Of a stretch of 64,000 nucleotides of DNA, positions 45,152 to 53,289 are shown piece by piece. A program made the position numbers and the translations under genes. The notes under the pieces were generated by a model, which was given only the letters and a program-made list of their open reading frames with translations, ran no database searches and had not been told where the DNA came from. The stretch is from Labrys sp. WJW (GTDB lineage Bacteria; Pseudomonadota; Alphaproteobacteria; Rhizobiales; Labraceae), in contig NZ_LYXZ01000011.1 of NCBI RefSeq assembly GCF_001676615.1, positions 1 to 64,000 on the forward strand, in the 5' to 3' direction. Each line of letters opens with the position of its first letter. Position 1 is the first letter of the stretch.

Positions 45152-46123
45152 CTATCGTTCGGCGGCAGCGCGAGCGAGCCTGTCGCGTATCGCTTCTCCC
45201 AGTCCGTCGCCGGGAATGGGAGCGACGGCTATGGCATGAATGTCGGCCCGATCGAGCAGGCGCAGCATGCCGAACAGATTGGCGGCGGCCTCGGTAAGGT
45301 CACCGCTCGGACTGAGATTGGCAGCGATACGAGCCCGCCCATCCCCACCCGGGCCAAAGCCGAGCCAGGCCTCGTCCGGTCCAGCTTCCTCGGCATCGAG
45401 CCTGACATGGGCCCGAGGCGCATAATGGGACGCCAGCATGCCGGGTGCCACCGGCTCGTCGCCGGCGCCCTCGGGGCCTTCGGCCAGGGCGAAGCCGAGC
45501 ACTTCCTCGATCATGTCCCGCGAGAGTCCGCCGGGACGCAGCATCGCCACGCGATCGCCGAGGCAGGACAGGATCGTCGATTCGACACCGACCTTGGTGG
45601 CGCCGCCATCAACGATGGCATCGATGCGGCCATCGAGATCGGCGGCGACATGGGTTGCCGTCGTGGCACTGACATGGCCGGAGCGATTGGCCGAGGGTGC
45701 GGCGACGGGACGGCCGACCGCCTCGAGCACGGCATGAGCCACGGGGTGGTCGGGTACCCGCAGGGCCACGCTGTCGAGCCCGGCGGTGGCAATCTCGCTC
45801 ACCGTGCAGGTCGGCGCCTTCGGCACCACTAGAGTCAACGGCCCCGGCCAGAAGGCCCGGGCCAGGCGCTCGGCCGCAGGCGAGAAGACGCCTTGGCCAC
45901 GGGCGAGTTCGAAAGAAGCGAGATGGGCGATCAACGGATTGAAGCGCGGACGGCCCTTGGCCTCGTAGATGCCGGCGACCGCCCGTCCGTTGGTGGCATC
46001 GGCGCCCAGGCCATAGACCGTCTCGGTGGGAAAGGAGACCAGCCCGCCCTGCGCCAGGATATGTCCCGCCGTCGCCAGGGAGGATGGATCGGCCCCGAGA
46101 TGCAGAGTGTTTCGATGTGTCAT
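45152..46123 (-). CDS. L-threonylcarbamoyladenylate synthase (Sua5/YwlC type)
   Basis: 323 aa. Makes threonylcarbamoyl-AMP for t6A37 of ANN-decoding tRNAs. YrdC-like domain with LVSFPTETVYGLGADATNG, IYEAKGRPRFNPLIAH, LARAFWPGPLTLVV, SVALRVPDHP and PVAAPSANRSGHVSATTA; long C-terminal Sua5 domain starting about residue 205 (ILRPGGLSRDMIE-like, PGMLASHYAPRAHV, ending RDRLARAAAER). The extra domain marks it as Sua5 rather than short TsaC. ATG 46123 chosen; the ORF continues upstream without support. Confidence 0.94.
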   Translation of the reverse strand: MTHRNTLHLGADPSSLATAGHILAQGGLVSFPTETVYGLGADATNGRAVAGIYEAKGRPRFNPLIAHLASFELARGQGVFSPAAERLARAFWPGPLTLVVPKAPTCTVSEIATAGLDSVALRVPDHPVAHAVLEAVGRPVAAPSANRSGHVSATTATHVAADLDGRIDAIVDGGATKVGVESTILSCLGDRVAMLRPGGLSRDMIEEVLGFALAEGPEGAGDEPVAPGMLASHYAPRAHVRLDAEEAGPDEAWLGFGPGGDGRARIAANLSPSGDLTEAAANLFGMLRLLDRADIHAIAVAPIPGDGLGEAIRDRLARAAAER

Positions 46124-46230
46124 CCGGGCCTGCCGTCCGCTCTTTTGTTGATCGATGCGTGATGCGCCATTGCCCGTAGCCACGCATTCCGTCAAGTTCG
46201 AAGGCGCGCAATGGAGTTCAAGAACCAACA

Positions 46231-47997
46231 ATGACCTATCAAGCGTCTGTCGCCGACATTGCCTTCTCGCTTCGTCACGTCGCTGATGTCGATGCGCTGC
46301 AGAGCGAGGGATTGTTCCCCGACGCAACGCCGGACCTGGTCGACACCATCCTGGAGGAAGCCGGCCATTTCGCGACCGATCGCATTGCTCCGCTCAATCG
46401 CGAGGGCGACCGGGTCGGCGCCCGGCTCGAACAGCAGGGCGTGGTGACCGCTCCGGGTTGGCGGCAGGCCTATGCCGACTGGAGTGGCGGCGGCTGGAAT
46501 GGCTTGGCGGGACCGGTGGAATTCGGCGGCCAGGGCCTGCCCCTGCTGCTCAACGCCGCTTGCTTGGAAATGTGGAACTCGGCCTCGATGGCCTTCGGCA
46601 TCGGCCCCGTGCTCACCATGGGCGCAGTCGAGGCCCTCGCCGCCCATGCCACGCCGGAATTGCGCGAAACCTATCTCGCCAAGCTGGTCAGCGGCGAGTG
46701 GACGGGGACGATGAACCTGACCGAGCCGCAGGCCGGCTCCGACCTCGCCGCCCTGCGCAGCCGCGCCGAACGGCGCGACGACGGCAGCTATCGCATCTTC
46801 GGGCAGAAGATCTTCATCACCTATGGCGATCACGACCTGACCCCCAACATCGTGCATCTGGTACTTGCTCGGCTTCCCGACGCGCCTGCAGGCACGCGCG
46901 GCATCTCGTTGTTCCTGGTGCCGAAATATCTGCCCGATGCCGAGGGCAATCCGGGCCGGCGCAACGACGCCTTCTGCTCGGGGCTCGAGCACAAGCTCGG
47001 CATTCACGGCTCACCGACCTGCGTGATGGTGTTCGGCGACGAAGGCGGCGCTGTCGGCTATCTCGTCGGTGAGGAGCACAAGGGCCTGGCCTGCATGTTC
47101 ACCATGATGAACAATGCCCGGCTCGCCGTCGGCCTGCAGGGGGTTGCCATCGCCGAACGCGCCTATCAGCACGCCCTCGCCTATGCCAGGGAGCGCCGGC
47201 AGGGCAAGAGCCCGCTCTGGCAGAATGGCGGCATGAGCCCGATCATCGAGCATCCCGACATCAGGCGTATGCTGCTGGAGATGCGGGCCAAGACCGTGGC
47301 CGCCCGCGGCATCTCCTACCTTCTTGCCGCAGCGATCGACCGTTCCCATCACGAAAGCGAAGTCGACAGGCGTAGACAAGCCTCCAACCGTGCCGCCTTG
47401 CTGACGCCGGTGGCCAAGGCCTTCTCGACCGATATCGGCAACGAGGTCGCCTCCCTCGGCGTCCAGGTCCATGGCGGCATGGGCTATATCGAGGAGACCG
47501 GCGCCGCCCAGCATTTCCGCGATGCCCGCATCGCCGCGATCTATGAGGGCACCAACGGCATCCAGGCGATCGATCTCGTCACCCGCAAGCTGCCGCTCGA
47601 AGGGGGCGCCGTCGTCGGCGGCTTCATCGCTGAGTTGCGGGAGACCGTCGCGGCTGTCGCGGCCAGCGAGCGCCTCGCCTCTCTCGCACCTCTGCTGGGA
47701 CGTGCCATCGACGCGCTGGAGCGCGCCACCGCCTATATGCTGGCGCCGCGTGAGCGGCCCGAGGACGTTCTCGCCGGCGCCACACCCTATCTGCGCGTCT
47801 TCGCTATCGCCGCCGGTGGGGCCGTGGTGGCGAAAGAAGCGCTCGCGGCGGCTGCCATCGATCCGCTCGACCCGGCCAATCGGCTGCGCATCGACACCGC
47901 GCATTTCTACGCCACGCAGATTTCGCCGCAGGCCGAGGGGCTCGCGGAAAGCGCGGTTAGCGGCTACGTTGCCGCCGGACTCGAAACCGTTCTCTGA
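46231..47997 (+). CDS. acyl-CoA dehydrogenase (DmdC/AcdA-like long form)
   Basis: 588 aa FAD flavoenzyme. MTYQASVADIAFSLRHVADV and the long C-terminal extension identify the roughly 590-residue subgroup that includes 3-methylmercaptopropionyl-CoA dehydrogenase. FAD/substrate motifs: GTMNLTEPQAGSDLAALRS, KIFITYGDHDLTPNIVHLVL, MFTMMNNARLAVGLQG, QVHGGMGYIEETGAAQHFRD, and the catalytic Glu in AAIYEGTNGIQAIDLV. Followed 12 bases later by an SDR, probably one beta-oxidation-like unit. Substrate chain not deducible. Confidence 0.93.
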   Translation: MTYQASVADIAFSLRHVADVDALQSEGLFPDATPDLVDTILEEAGHFATDRIAPLNREGDRVGARLEQQGVVTAPGWRQAYADWSGGGWNGLAGPVEFGGQGLPLLLNAACLEMWNSASMAFGIGPVLTMGAVEALAAHATPELRETYLAKLVSGEWTGTMNLTEPQAGSDLAALRSRAERRDDGSYRIFGQKIFITYGDHDLTPNIVHLVLARLPDAPAGTRGISLFLVPKYLPDAEGNPGRRNDAFCSGLEHKLGIHGSPTCVMVFGDEGGAVGYLVGEEHKGLACMFTMMNNARLAVGLQGVAIAERAYQHALAYARERRQGKSPLWQNGGMSPIIEHPDIRRMLLEMRAKTVAARGISYLLAAAIDRSHHESEVDRRRQASNRAALLTPVAKAFSTDIGNEVASLGVQVHGGMGYIEETGAAQHFRDARIAAIYEGTNGIQAIDLVTRKLPLEGGAVVGGFIAELRETVAAVAASERLASLAPLLGRAIDALERATAYMLAPRERPEDVLAGATPYLRVFAIAAGGAVVAKEALAAAAIDPLDPANRLRIDTAHFYATQISPQAEGLAESAVSGYVAAGLETVL

Positions 47998-48009
47998 CAG
48001 GACTCCTGA

Positions 48010-48873
48010 ATGTCGCTTGCCAACAAAACCCTGTTCATCACTGGCGCCTCGCGTGGCATCGGGCTCGCCATCGCGCTGAAGGCGGCCAGGGATGGCGCCA
48101 ACATCGCCGTTGCGGCCAAGACCGAAACCCCCCACCCCAAGCTGGAAGGCACCATCTATACGGCCGCCGAAGAGATCGAGAAGGCAGGCGGCAAGGCCCT
48201 GCCGCTGGTGGTGGACGTGCGTGACGAGGACAGCGTCAAGGACGCTTTCGCCAAGACGGCGGCGCAGTTCGGCGGCATCGACATCGTGGTCAACAACGCC
48301 TCGGCCATCCAGATGACCAAGGCCGCCGACACCGAAATGAAGCGCTACGATCTGATGAACCAGATCAATGCGCGCGGCACCTTCCTGGTCTCGAAGACGG
48401 CCCTGCCCTATCTCGAAAAGGCCGAGCAACCGCATATCCTGATGCTGTCACCACCTCTCGACATGAAGGAGAAGTGGTTCGCGCCCCATACCGCCTACTC
48501 GATCGCCAAATACGGCATGAGCCTGGTGGTGCTTGGCCTTGCCGGCGAGACGCGCGACCGCATCGGGGTGAACGCCTTGTGGCCCCGCACCACCATCGCC
48601 ACGGCCGCGATCAAGAACATCCTCGGCGGTGACGCCCTGATGCGCCGCTCGCGCAAGCCGGACATCCTGGCCGATGCCGCCTATCGCATCTTCCACAAGC
48701 CGGTCAGCTTCACCGGCAACTTCCTGATCGACGACACCTTCCTCTATGGCGAGGGCGTCACCGATTTCGAAGCCTACCGCGCGGTCCCGGGCGAAACCCT
48801 GGCGCCCGACTTCTTCGTGCCCGACGATTCCGTACCGCCCCCCGGCGTGGTCATCGGGGAGGCCATGCACTAG
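48010..48873 (+). CDS. short-chain dehydrogenase (HSDL2-like)
   Basis: 287 aa. TGASRGIGLAIALKAARDGA, the AAKTETPHPKLEGTIYTAAE extension that typifies the HSDL2/SDR13C group, NNASAIQ, and YSIAKYGM (Tyr-x3-Lys). Family members are linked to fatty-acid metabolism, which fits the acyl-CoA dehydrogenase gene just upstream. TAG stop coincides with the first triplet of repeat B1. Confidence 0.92.
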   Translation: MSLANKTLFITGASRGIGLAIALKAARDGANIAVAAKTETPHPKLEGTIYTAAEEIEKAGGKALPLVVDVRDEDSVKDAFAKTAAQFGGIDIVVNNASAIQMTKAADTEMKRYDLMNQINARGTFLVSKTALPYLEKAEQPHILMLSPPLDMKEKWFAPHTAYSIAKYGMSLVVLGLAGETRDRIGVNALWPRTTIATAAIKNILGGDALMRRSRKPDILADAAYRIFHKPVSFTGNFLIDDTFLYGEGVTDFEAYRAVPGETLAPDFFVPDDSVPPPGVVIGEAMH

Positions 48874-48974
48874 AGCATCGCGCCGAAAAGTGGGTACCGG
48901 TTTTCGGCAAAAAAGATGCGACAACAAGGAATTACCGCATCGAGCCTGATTCAGAAATCAGGTTCGATGCTGTA
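48871..48974 (+). repeat. two-hairpin TA element, subfamily B (B1)
   Basis: Begins TAGAGCATCGCGCCGAAAAG with first hairpin CCGAAAA...TTTTCGG, middle ACAACAAGGAATTA, then second hairpin GCATCGAGCCTGATT...AATCAGGTTCGATGC ending GTA. Same two-hairpin plan as family A with different stems. Similar repeats beginning TAGAGCATCGCG are known in other Rhizobiales. Opens at the SDR stop codon. Confidence 0.85.
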
Positions 48975-49176
48975 GAACAAAGCGCAGTCGCGCGTGAGCG
49001 CCTATTTGCTCAAGAGCAAAGCGCGTTTAGACGGAAACGCTTGTTTGCTCTAACTCTTTGGTTCGACGCGTCTTTGCGATTCTTGGTGATTCCACCAAAT
49101 CGCAAAACGCTCCAGTCCTTCATTTCGACGCGTCCTTGTGGTTCTTGCCGATTTCGGCACATCGCAAGACGCCATA
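48973..49176 (+). repeat. cluster of A-type elements: half, full (A4), half
   Basis: 48973-49012 is a left half (TAGAACAAAGCGC...TTTGCTCAA); 49012-49114 is a full copy A4 (GAGCAAAGCGCGTTTAGACG... to CGCAAAACGCTCCA); 49118-49176 is a right half (TTTCGACGCGTCCTTGTGG... to GCAAGACGCCATA). With B1 this makes four element remnants head to tail, and they account for essentially all of 48874-49197. Confidence 0.8.
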
Positions 49177-49197
49177 GGTCGCAGGGAGATATCCGGC

Positions 49198-50133
49198 ATG
49201 ACGACGCTGTTGGTCACGCACCCGGCCTATGCCCGCCACGAGACGCCGCGAGGCCACCCCGAGCGGGTCGACCGTATCCTGGCGGTGGAAGCGGTGCTGG
49301 CCAATCCCCTGTTCGATGGGCTGGAGCGCGTCCAGGCGCCGGAGGCCTCGATCGAGATGATCGAGGCCTGCCATCCGCGCGCCTATATCGACACCTTGCA
49401 GCGCCTGAGCCCGCATGACGATGAAGGATTGGCCCAGCTCGACGGCGACACCTCGATGTCATCGGGCAGCTTCGAAGCTGCGCTGCGCGGTGCCGGCGGC
49501 GCGACGCTGGCGGTCGACCATGTCATGACCGGCAAGGCCAGGAACGCCTTCAGCGCTTCCCGCCCGCCCGGCCACCATGCCGAGCCGCAACGGGCGATGG
49601 GCTTTTGCCTGTTCAACAATGTCGCAATCGCCGCGCGCCATGCCCAGAAGACCCATGGTGCCGAGCGGGTGGCGATCCTCGATTTCGACGTGCATCACGG
49701 CAACGGCACCCAGGCGATCTTCTGGAACGACCCCAGCGTACTCTATGCCTCCACCCACCAGATGCCGCTCTATCCCGGCACCGGCGGCCCCGGCGAAACC
49801 GGCGAGGCCGGCACCATCGTCAATGCCCCGCTCAGGCCCGGCCAGGGCGGCAGCGAATTCCGCGAAGCCATGCAGAGCGTGATCCTGCCGCGCATGCAGG
49901 AATTCGCTCCGGATCTCATCCTGATTTCGGCCGGCTTCGATGCCCACGAACGCGATCCGCTCGGCGGGCTCAATTTCGTCGAGGAGGATTATGCCTGGGC
50001 AACCTCGGTGCTGATCGATCTCGCGGCCAGGACGGCAGGCGGGCGCATCGTCTCCGTGCTCGAAGGCGGCTATGATCTGACCGCCCTCGCCCGCTCCAGC
50101 GCCGTGCATGTCGCCACCTTGATGCAGGCGTAG
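49198..50133 (+). CDS. histone-deacetylase-family amidohydrolase
   Basis: 311 aa arginase/deacetylase fold, class II-like. Zinc and catalytic motifs complete: FSASRPPGHHAEPQRAMGFC, ILDFDVHHGNGTQAIFW, ISAGFDAHERDPLGGLN and SVLEGGYDLTAL. Bacterial members deacetylate acetylpolyamines or acetoin-related amides; substrate unknown. GGGAG precedes ATG 49198; longer frames run into the repeat cluster. Confidence 0.94.
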   Translation: MTTLLVTHPAYARHETPRGHPERVDRILAVEAVLANPLFDGLERVQAPEASIEMIEACHPRAYIDTLQRLSPHDDEGLAQLDGDTSMSSGSFEAALRGAGGATLAVDHVMTGKARNAFSASRPPGHHAEPQRAMGFCLFNNVAIAARHAQKTHGAERVAILDFDVHHGNGTQAIFWNDPSVLYASTHQMPLYPGTGGPGETGEAGTIVNAPLRPGQGGSEFREAMQSVILPRMQEFAPDLILISAGFDAHERDPLGGLNFVEEDYAWATSVLIDLAARTAGGRIVSVLEGGYDLTALARSSAVHVATLMQA

Positions 50134-50183
50134 GAATTATCGCGGATATGTCCTCTGTCATACCAGAGTGCGGAAAGAATGAT

Positions 50184-50273
50184 CCGTCATTGCGAGCGAA
50201 GCGAAGCAATCCAGGAGCTTGAAGGCATAGAATTTACGGCTCCTGGATTGCTTCGCTTCGCTCGCAATGACGG
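50184..50273. repeat. perfect 35-base inverted repeat (CGTCATTGCGAGCGAAGCGA type)
   Basis: Arms 50184-50218 and 50239-50273 are exact reverse complements with a 20-base loop, starting CCGTCATTGCGAGCGAAGCG. This sequence is a widespread dispersed bacterial repeat. It follows the deacetylase gene by 50 bases. Confidence 0.9.
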
Positions 50274-50350
50274 AATTGGTGAGTCAATCTCTATGCAGGC
50301 TGATATATTCGCGAACGGGTAAATCGCCTACCCAAACGCGCGGGCGGCAT

Positions 50351-50433
50351 GGAGGGTCGATCTCAGGATCGACCGCCTTCATCTCCGTTTCACGCGCCGT
50401 TTCAAGAATGGTCGATCTGAAGATCGACCCTCC
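50351..50433. repeat. nested inverted repeat
   Basis: Left arm GGAGGGTCGATCTCAGG followed by ATCGACC, right arm GGTCGATCTGAAGATCGACC ending CTCC. Each arm is itself a hairpin around a TCTCAG/CTGAAG core. Lies just after the end of the minus-strand gene at 50449. With the preceding repeat it accounts for 50134-50448. Confidence 0.8.
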
Positions 50434-50448
50434 TCCTGCAAAGGAGAA

Positions 50449-51096
50449 TCAATCCCCGTCCTCGAAGAACTGCCACTTGCCCTGCGGGCTGATGCCGAGG
50501 CGATAGAAGGAATAGACACCCTTGTCCTGCATGTCCTGGAAATCGCCGGCGGTGATCAGGCGGAACAGCTCGACCATCTGCGGGCCGGTCAGCTTGTTGA
50601 GGGGATAGCGCGCGAAATAGGGCCAGACATAGGCCTCCTGCGGCGTGCCGACATCGACATGGACATAGCCCGCCTCGAGCACGTCATCCATGATGGCGAG
50701 GATCTCCCGCCCCTTCGGATCACCGGCCAGGAGCTTCAGCGTCGCGATTGGATCGTCGCTCTCGCCGCCGGGCAGATCGGGATTGCCGCCATTGGCGGCG
50801 AAGATCGGGCGCAGTGATTCAAGTTCGCCCGTCTTGATCGCCGTCAGCAGTTTCTGCCTCAGTTCCTTCACCTGTGCCGGCAGGTCGGCGTCGCCATAGA
50901 AGACCTGGGGCGTAGCCTGGGAGGCTGCACTGTCGTCGTTTGCGGGGGTGGTAACCGTCACCGTGGGGGTCTGCGTGCTGACGGGCGGAGACGAGCCCGG
51001 CGCATTCTTGGTCGTGTCGTTGGCCGCCTGCGACGGCACGGCGCCGAGCAGGGTGGCTGCGAGAGCGGCAAGGGTTATCAGGCGCATGGGCGGCAT
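50449..51096 (-). CDS. exported protein, conserved hypothetical
   Basis: 215 aa. Signal peptide MPPMRLITLAALAATLLGAVPSQA, a Thr/Pro-rich linker (PGSSPPVSTQTPTVTVTTPA), then a helical domain DLPAQVKELRQKLLTAIKTG, DPIATLKLLAGDPKGREILA, YVWPYFARYPLNKLTGPQMV and a closing YSFYRLGISPQGKWQFFEDG. No catalytic motif. Start either 51096 or the Met codon at 51087. Confidence 0.78.
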   Translation of the reverse strand: MPPMRLITLAALAATLLGAVPSQAANDTTKNAPGSSPPVSTQTPTVTVTTPANDDSAASQATPQVFYGDADLPAQVKELRQKLLTAIKTGELESLRPIFAANGGNPDLPGGESDDPIATLKLLAGDPKGREILAIMDDVLEAGYVHVDVGTPQEAYVWPYFARYPLNKLTGPQMVELFRLITAGDFQDMQDKGVYSFYRLGISPQGKWQFFEDGD

Positions 51097-51196
51097 CAAT
51101 CCGGGATCAGGCGAATCACGGCATTCGCTGGGCAATAGCCTAGCCACAGCCGCGTCCGATTGCGAGCCTTCCCGGACTCTCGCCGCCCGTCACATT

Positions 51197-51457
51197 CTAT
51201 TGATGGGTTCCCTTGACCGTGAACTCGCCATTGCGCACCCGCTCGGGCAGGCGCTCGGCAAAGCGGGCGACGGGTTCTTCGCCATAGGTCGCGACCAATT
51301 CCTTGAAGGCAGCAAAAAGAGCCGCATTGGCCACGCAATCGCCGTCGATGCCATCGAGAATGGCCTCTTCCCAGGCCTGCAGCAGATAGTCGAGCGCTGC
51401 CCGCCGGGCATCGTCTGCGGCGAATTGCTGTTTCAGATGGGTAACGCGATCATACAT
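51197..51457 (-). CDS. small hypothetical protein
   Basis: 86 aa from ATG 51457 with AGGA upstream. Helical and acidic (MYDRVTHLKQQFAADDARRA, EEAILDGIDGDCVANAALFA, ATYGEEPVARFAERLPERV). Not recognised. Lies between two exported-protein genes on the same strand. Confidence 0.65.
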   Translation of the reverse strand: MYDRVTHLKQQFAADDARRAALDYLLQAWEEAILDGIDGDCVANAALFAAFKELVATYGEEPVARFAERLPERVRNGEFTVKGTHQ

Positions 51458-51543
51458 GACAAAATCCTGCCGCGGCGATGGCTGCGGGCGAACCGGACCA
51501 TAGCATGCTGGTGTCCCAGGAATAGACACTTCCAAATTAATCG

Positions 51544-51969
51544 TTAACGGCCGTAACGCGCTTCCAGTGCCTTGATGATGCTACCGCTCTCATCGAGATA
51601 GAGGCGGATCACCGAGCCGGCGGCCTCGTTGCAGCTGCGATAGCTCTCGCTGAAACTGCGATAGCCGCGATTGAAGGCACCGGCAAAGCGCGCCTTGGCG
51701 GTCTCATCGAAACCCTGTGCCTCGGCCAGGGCGTTCATCTTGTCTCGCCAGGCCGGTGCATCCGCAAAGCCGCACAGGCCGCGCAGATAGTGCAAGGCCC
51801 CCATCAGTTCGGCGAGCCGCAGCAATTGCGGTTCATAGGGGGCGATCTGCGGAGCCGCCGGCGCCGGCGTTGGCTGTACCGGCTTGGGCGGCGGCGTCTG
51901 CGCGCAGGCCGCCGCCACCATCGTTCCAAACGCCAGCAGGGCGGCCGGCAGGACTTGGCGGCCGCTCAC
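51544..51969 (-). CDS. TIGR02301-family exported protein
   Basis: 141 aa. Signal peptide ending ACAQTPPPKP, a Pro-rich linker, then the family core RLAELMGALHYLRGLCGFAD and FAGAFNRGYRSFSESYRSCN followed by EAAGSVIRLYL. Two conserved Cys (in LRGLCG and RSCNEA) probably form a disulfide. GTG start overlaps the NUDIX stop (GTGA). The NUDIX-TIGR02301 pairing recurs in Rhizobiales; function unknown. Confidence 0.88.
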   Translation of the reverse strand: MSGRQVLPAALLAFGTMVAAACAQTPPPKPVQPTPAPAAPQIAPYEPQLLRLAELMGALHYLRGLCGFADAPAWRDKMNALAEAQGFDETAKARFAGAFNRGYRSFSESYRSCNEAAGSVIRLYLDESGSIIKALEARYGR

Positions 51970-52400
51970 AGCATCCTCCTGGCAGCGGCAACGATATCAG
52001 CCAGTCCGTCGGTCAGCGGCAGGCCGTCGAGGGTGACAGGATCGGCCCAGCGAAAGCTCAAGGTTTCCTCGCTGAGCCGCGGCTCCCCCTGCGCCGAACG
52101 CCCCACGAAGACCGCCACCACGAAATGGCGCTGCACGCCTCCCGCTTCATCGCGGCTGATTACCTCGTGATGGCGGACGAAGCCGGTGATCTCGATCTCC
52201 AGACCGGTCTCCTCATGGACTTCCCGCCTGACCGCCGCTTCCAGGTTTTCACCCAGTTCCACCACACCGCCGGGCAGCGAGAACAGGCCCTGGCCCGGTG
52301 CTCGCGCCCGCTCGCCCAGCAACACTCTGCCGTCGCGGAAGAGAGCGATGCTGGCTGCAAGAATCGGTCTGGCGGGATAGGATCGCGGCGCTTCCGTCAT
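51966..52400 (-). CDS. NUDIX hydrolase
   Basis: 144 aa. The Nudix box is complete: G-x5-E-x7-R-E-V-x-E-E-T-G-L (GGVVELGENLEAAVRREVHE then ETGLE). N-terminal IALFRDGRVLLGERARAPGQ and SLPGG precede it. Hydrolyses a nucleoside diphosphate linked to X; ADP-ribose pyrophosphatase-like. Start 52400 (MTEAPRSYPARP) preferred over 52472, which would overlap the divergent SRAP gene fully. Confidence 0.93.
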   Translation of the reverse strand: MTEAPRSYPARPILAASIALFRDGRVLLGERARAPGQGLFSLPGGVVELGENLEAAVRREVHEETGLEIEITGFVRHHEVISRDEAGGVQRHFVVAVFVGRSAQGEPRLSEETLSFRWADPVTLDGLPLTDGLADIVAAARRML

Positions 52401-52449
52401 GGCGCCACTATTGGCGGCGGCGCCCTGCCCCGCAACCCCTTTCGAGGTC

Positions 52450-53079
52450 ATGACCGGCCGTTTTGCGCTCACCCATTCGCCACGAGAGGTGCGGGACTGG
52501 TTCGGCTATGTCGAGGAACCGGATTTCCCGCCGCGCGCGAATATCGCGCCGAGCCAACCTGTTGCCGTCGTGCATGCCGACTTCTCGGCCCGGCATTTCA
52601 CTCTCATGCGATGGGGCTTCATCCCCGCCTTCATCAAGGATACGGCCGGCTATCCGCTGCTGATCAACATCCGCTCGGAGACGGTGCAGGAGAAGCCTTC
52701 CTTCCGCAACGGCTTTGCGCGGCGACGGTGCGTGATACCAGCGGACGGCTTCTACCAATGGCAGAAGCAGGGGCGCACGAAACGGCCCTATCTGCTGCGT
52801 CGGCCCGGCGGCGGCCTCATGGCCCTGGCCGCGATCTGGGAGACTTGGTCGGGCTGTGACGGCAGCGAGATCGACACGGTCGGCCTTCTTACCACCGATG
52901 CCAGCGGCACGCTGGCGGCGCTCGGCGACCGCAGCCCGGTGCTGATCGAGGCCGATGCCATGGCCTTCTGGCTCGATCCGCTGACCAAGCCAGGAGAAGC
53001 AGCCGCCCTGCTGCGGCCACCGGCCGCCGATAGGCTCGAACTGGCGCCGGATGCACCGGATCTGAAGCACGGTCTTTGA
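52450..53079 (+). CDS. SRAP-domain protein (YedK/HMCES family) with a degenerate active site
   Basis: 209 aa. Fold and length match SRAP proteins that crosslink to abasic sites: MTGRFALTHS, PRANIAPSQPVAVV, MRWGFIPAFI, LLINIRSETV, CVIPADGFYQW, AAIWETW, LLTTDASGTLAALGDRSPVLI. But of the YedK active-site residues (Cys2, Asn75, Glu105, His160) only the Asn is kept (N73): Cys2 is Thr, Glu is Gln103, His is Gly159. A start at 52399 is possible, adding 17 residues without a Cys at position 2. Either a non-crosslinking homologue or a new mechanism. Confidence 0.85.
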   Translation: MTGRFALTHSPREVRDWFGYVEEPDFPPRANIAPSQPVAVVHADFSARHFTLMRWGFIPAFIKDTAGYPLLINIRSETVQEKPSFRNGFARRRCVIPADGFYQWQKQGRTKRPYLLRRPGGGLMALAAIWETWSGCDGSEIDTVGLLTTDASGTLAALGDRSPVLIEADAMAFWLDPLTKPGEAAALLRPPAADRLELAPDAPDLKHGL

Positions 53080-53175
53080 ACCCCTGCCATGCCGAAGCCT
53101 GACATGACGCATGTTCAAATTCTTAGCGAAATCTTGTGAGAGAGGACGGTTTCCTGTTCGACGAGATTCGATCCC

Positions 53176-53278
53176 TAGAGCAATGCGCGTTCAAGTGTGA
53201 ACGCCCATTTGCTCTGGCTCCTTGGTTCAACGCGTCTTTGTGATTCCTGGCGCAACCGCCAAATCGCAAAACGCTCTG
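53176..53278 (+). repeat. two-hairpin TA element, copy A5
   Basis: TAGAGCAATGCGCG...CATTTGCTC, linker CTCCTTGGTTCAACGCG, TCTTTGTGATT...AAATCGCAAAACGCTCTGA. Ends 11 bases before the lipoprotein start, whose Shine-Dalgarno (AAGGA) abuts it; a second copy (A6) lies 24 bases further on. Confidence 0.9.
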
Positions 53279-53289
53279 AAGGAAAAACG

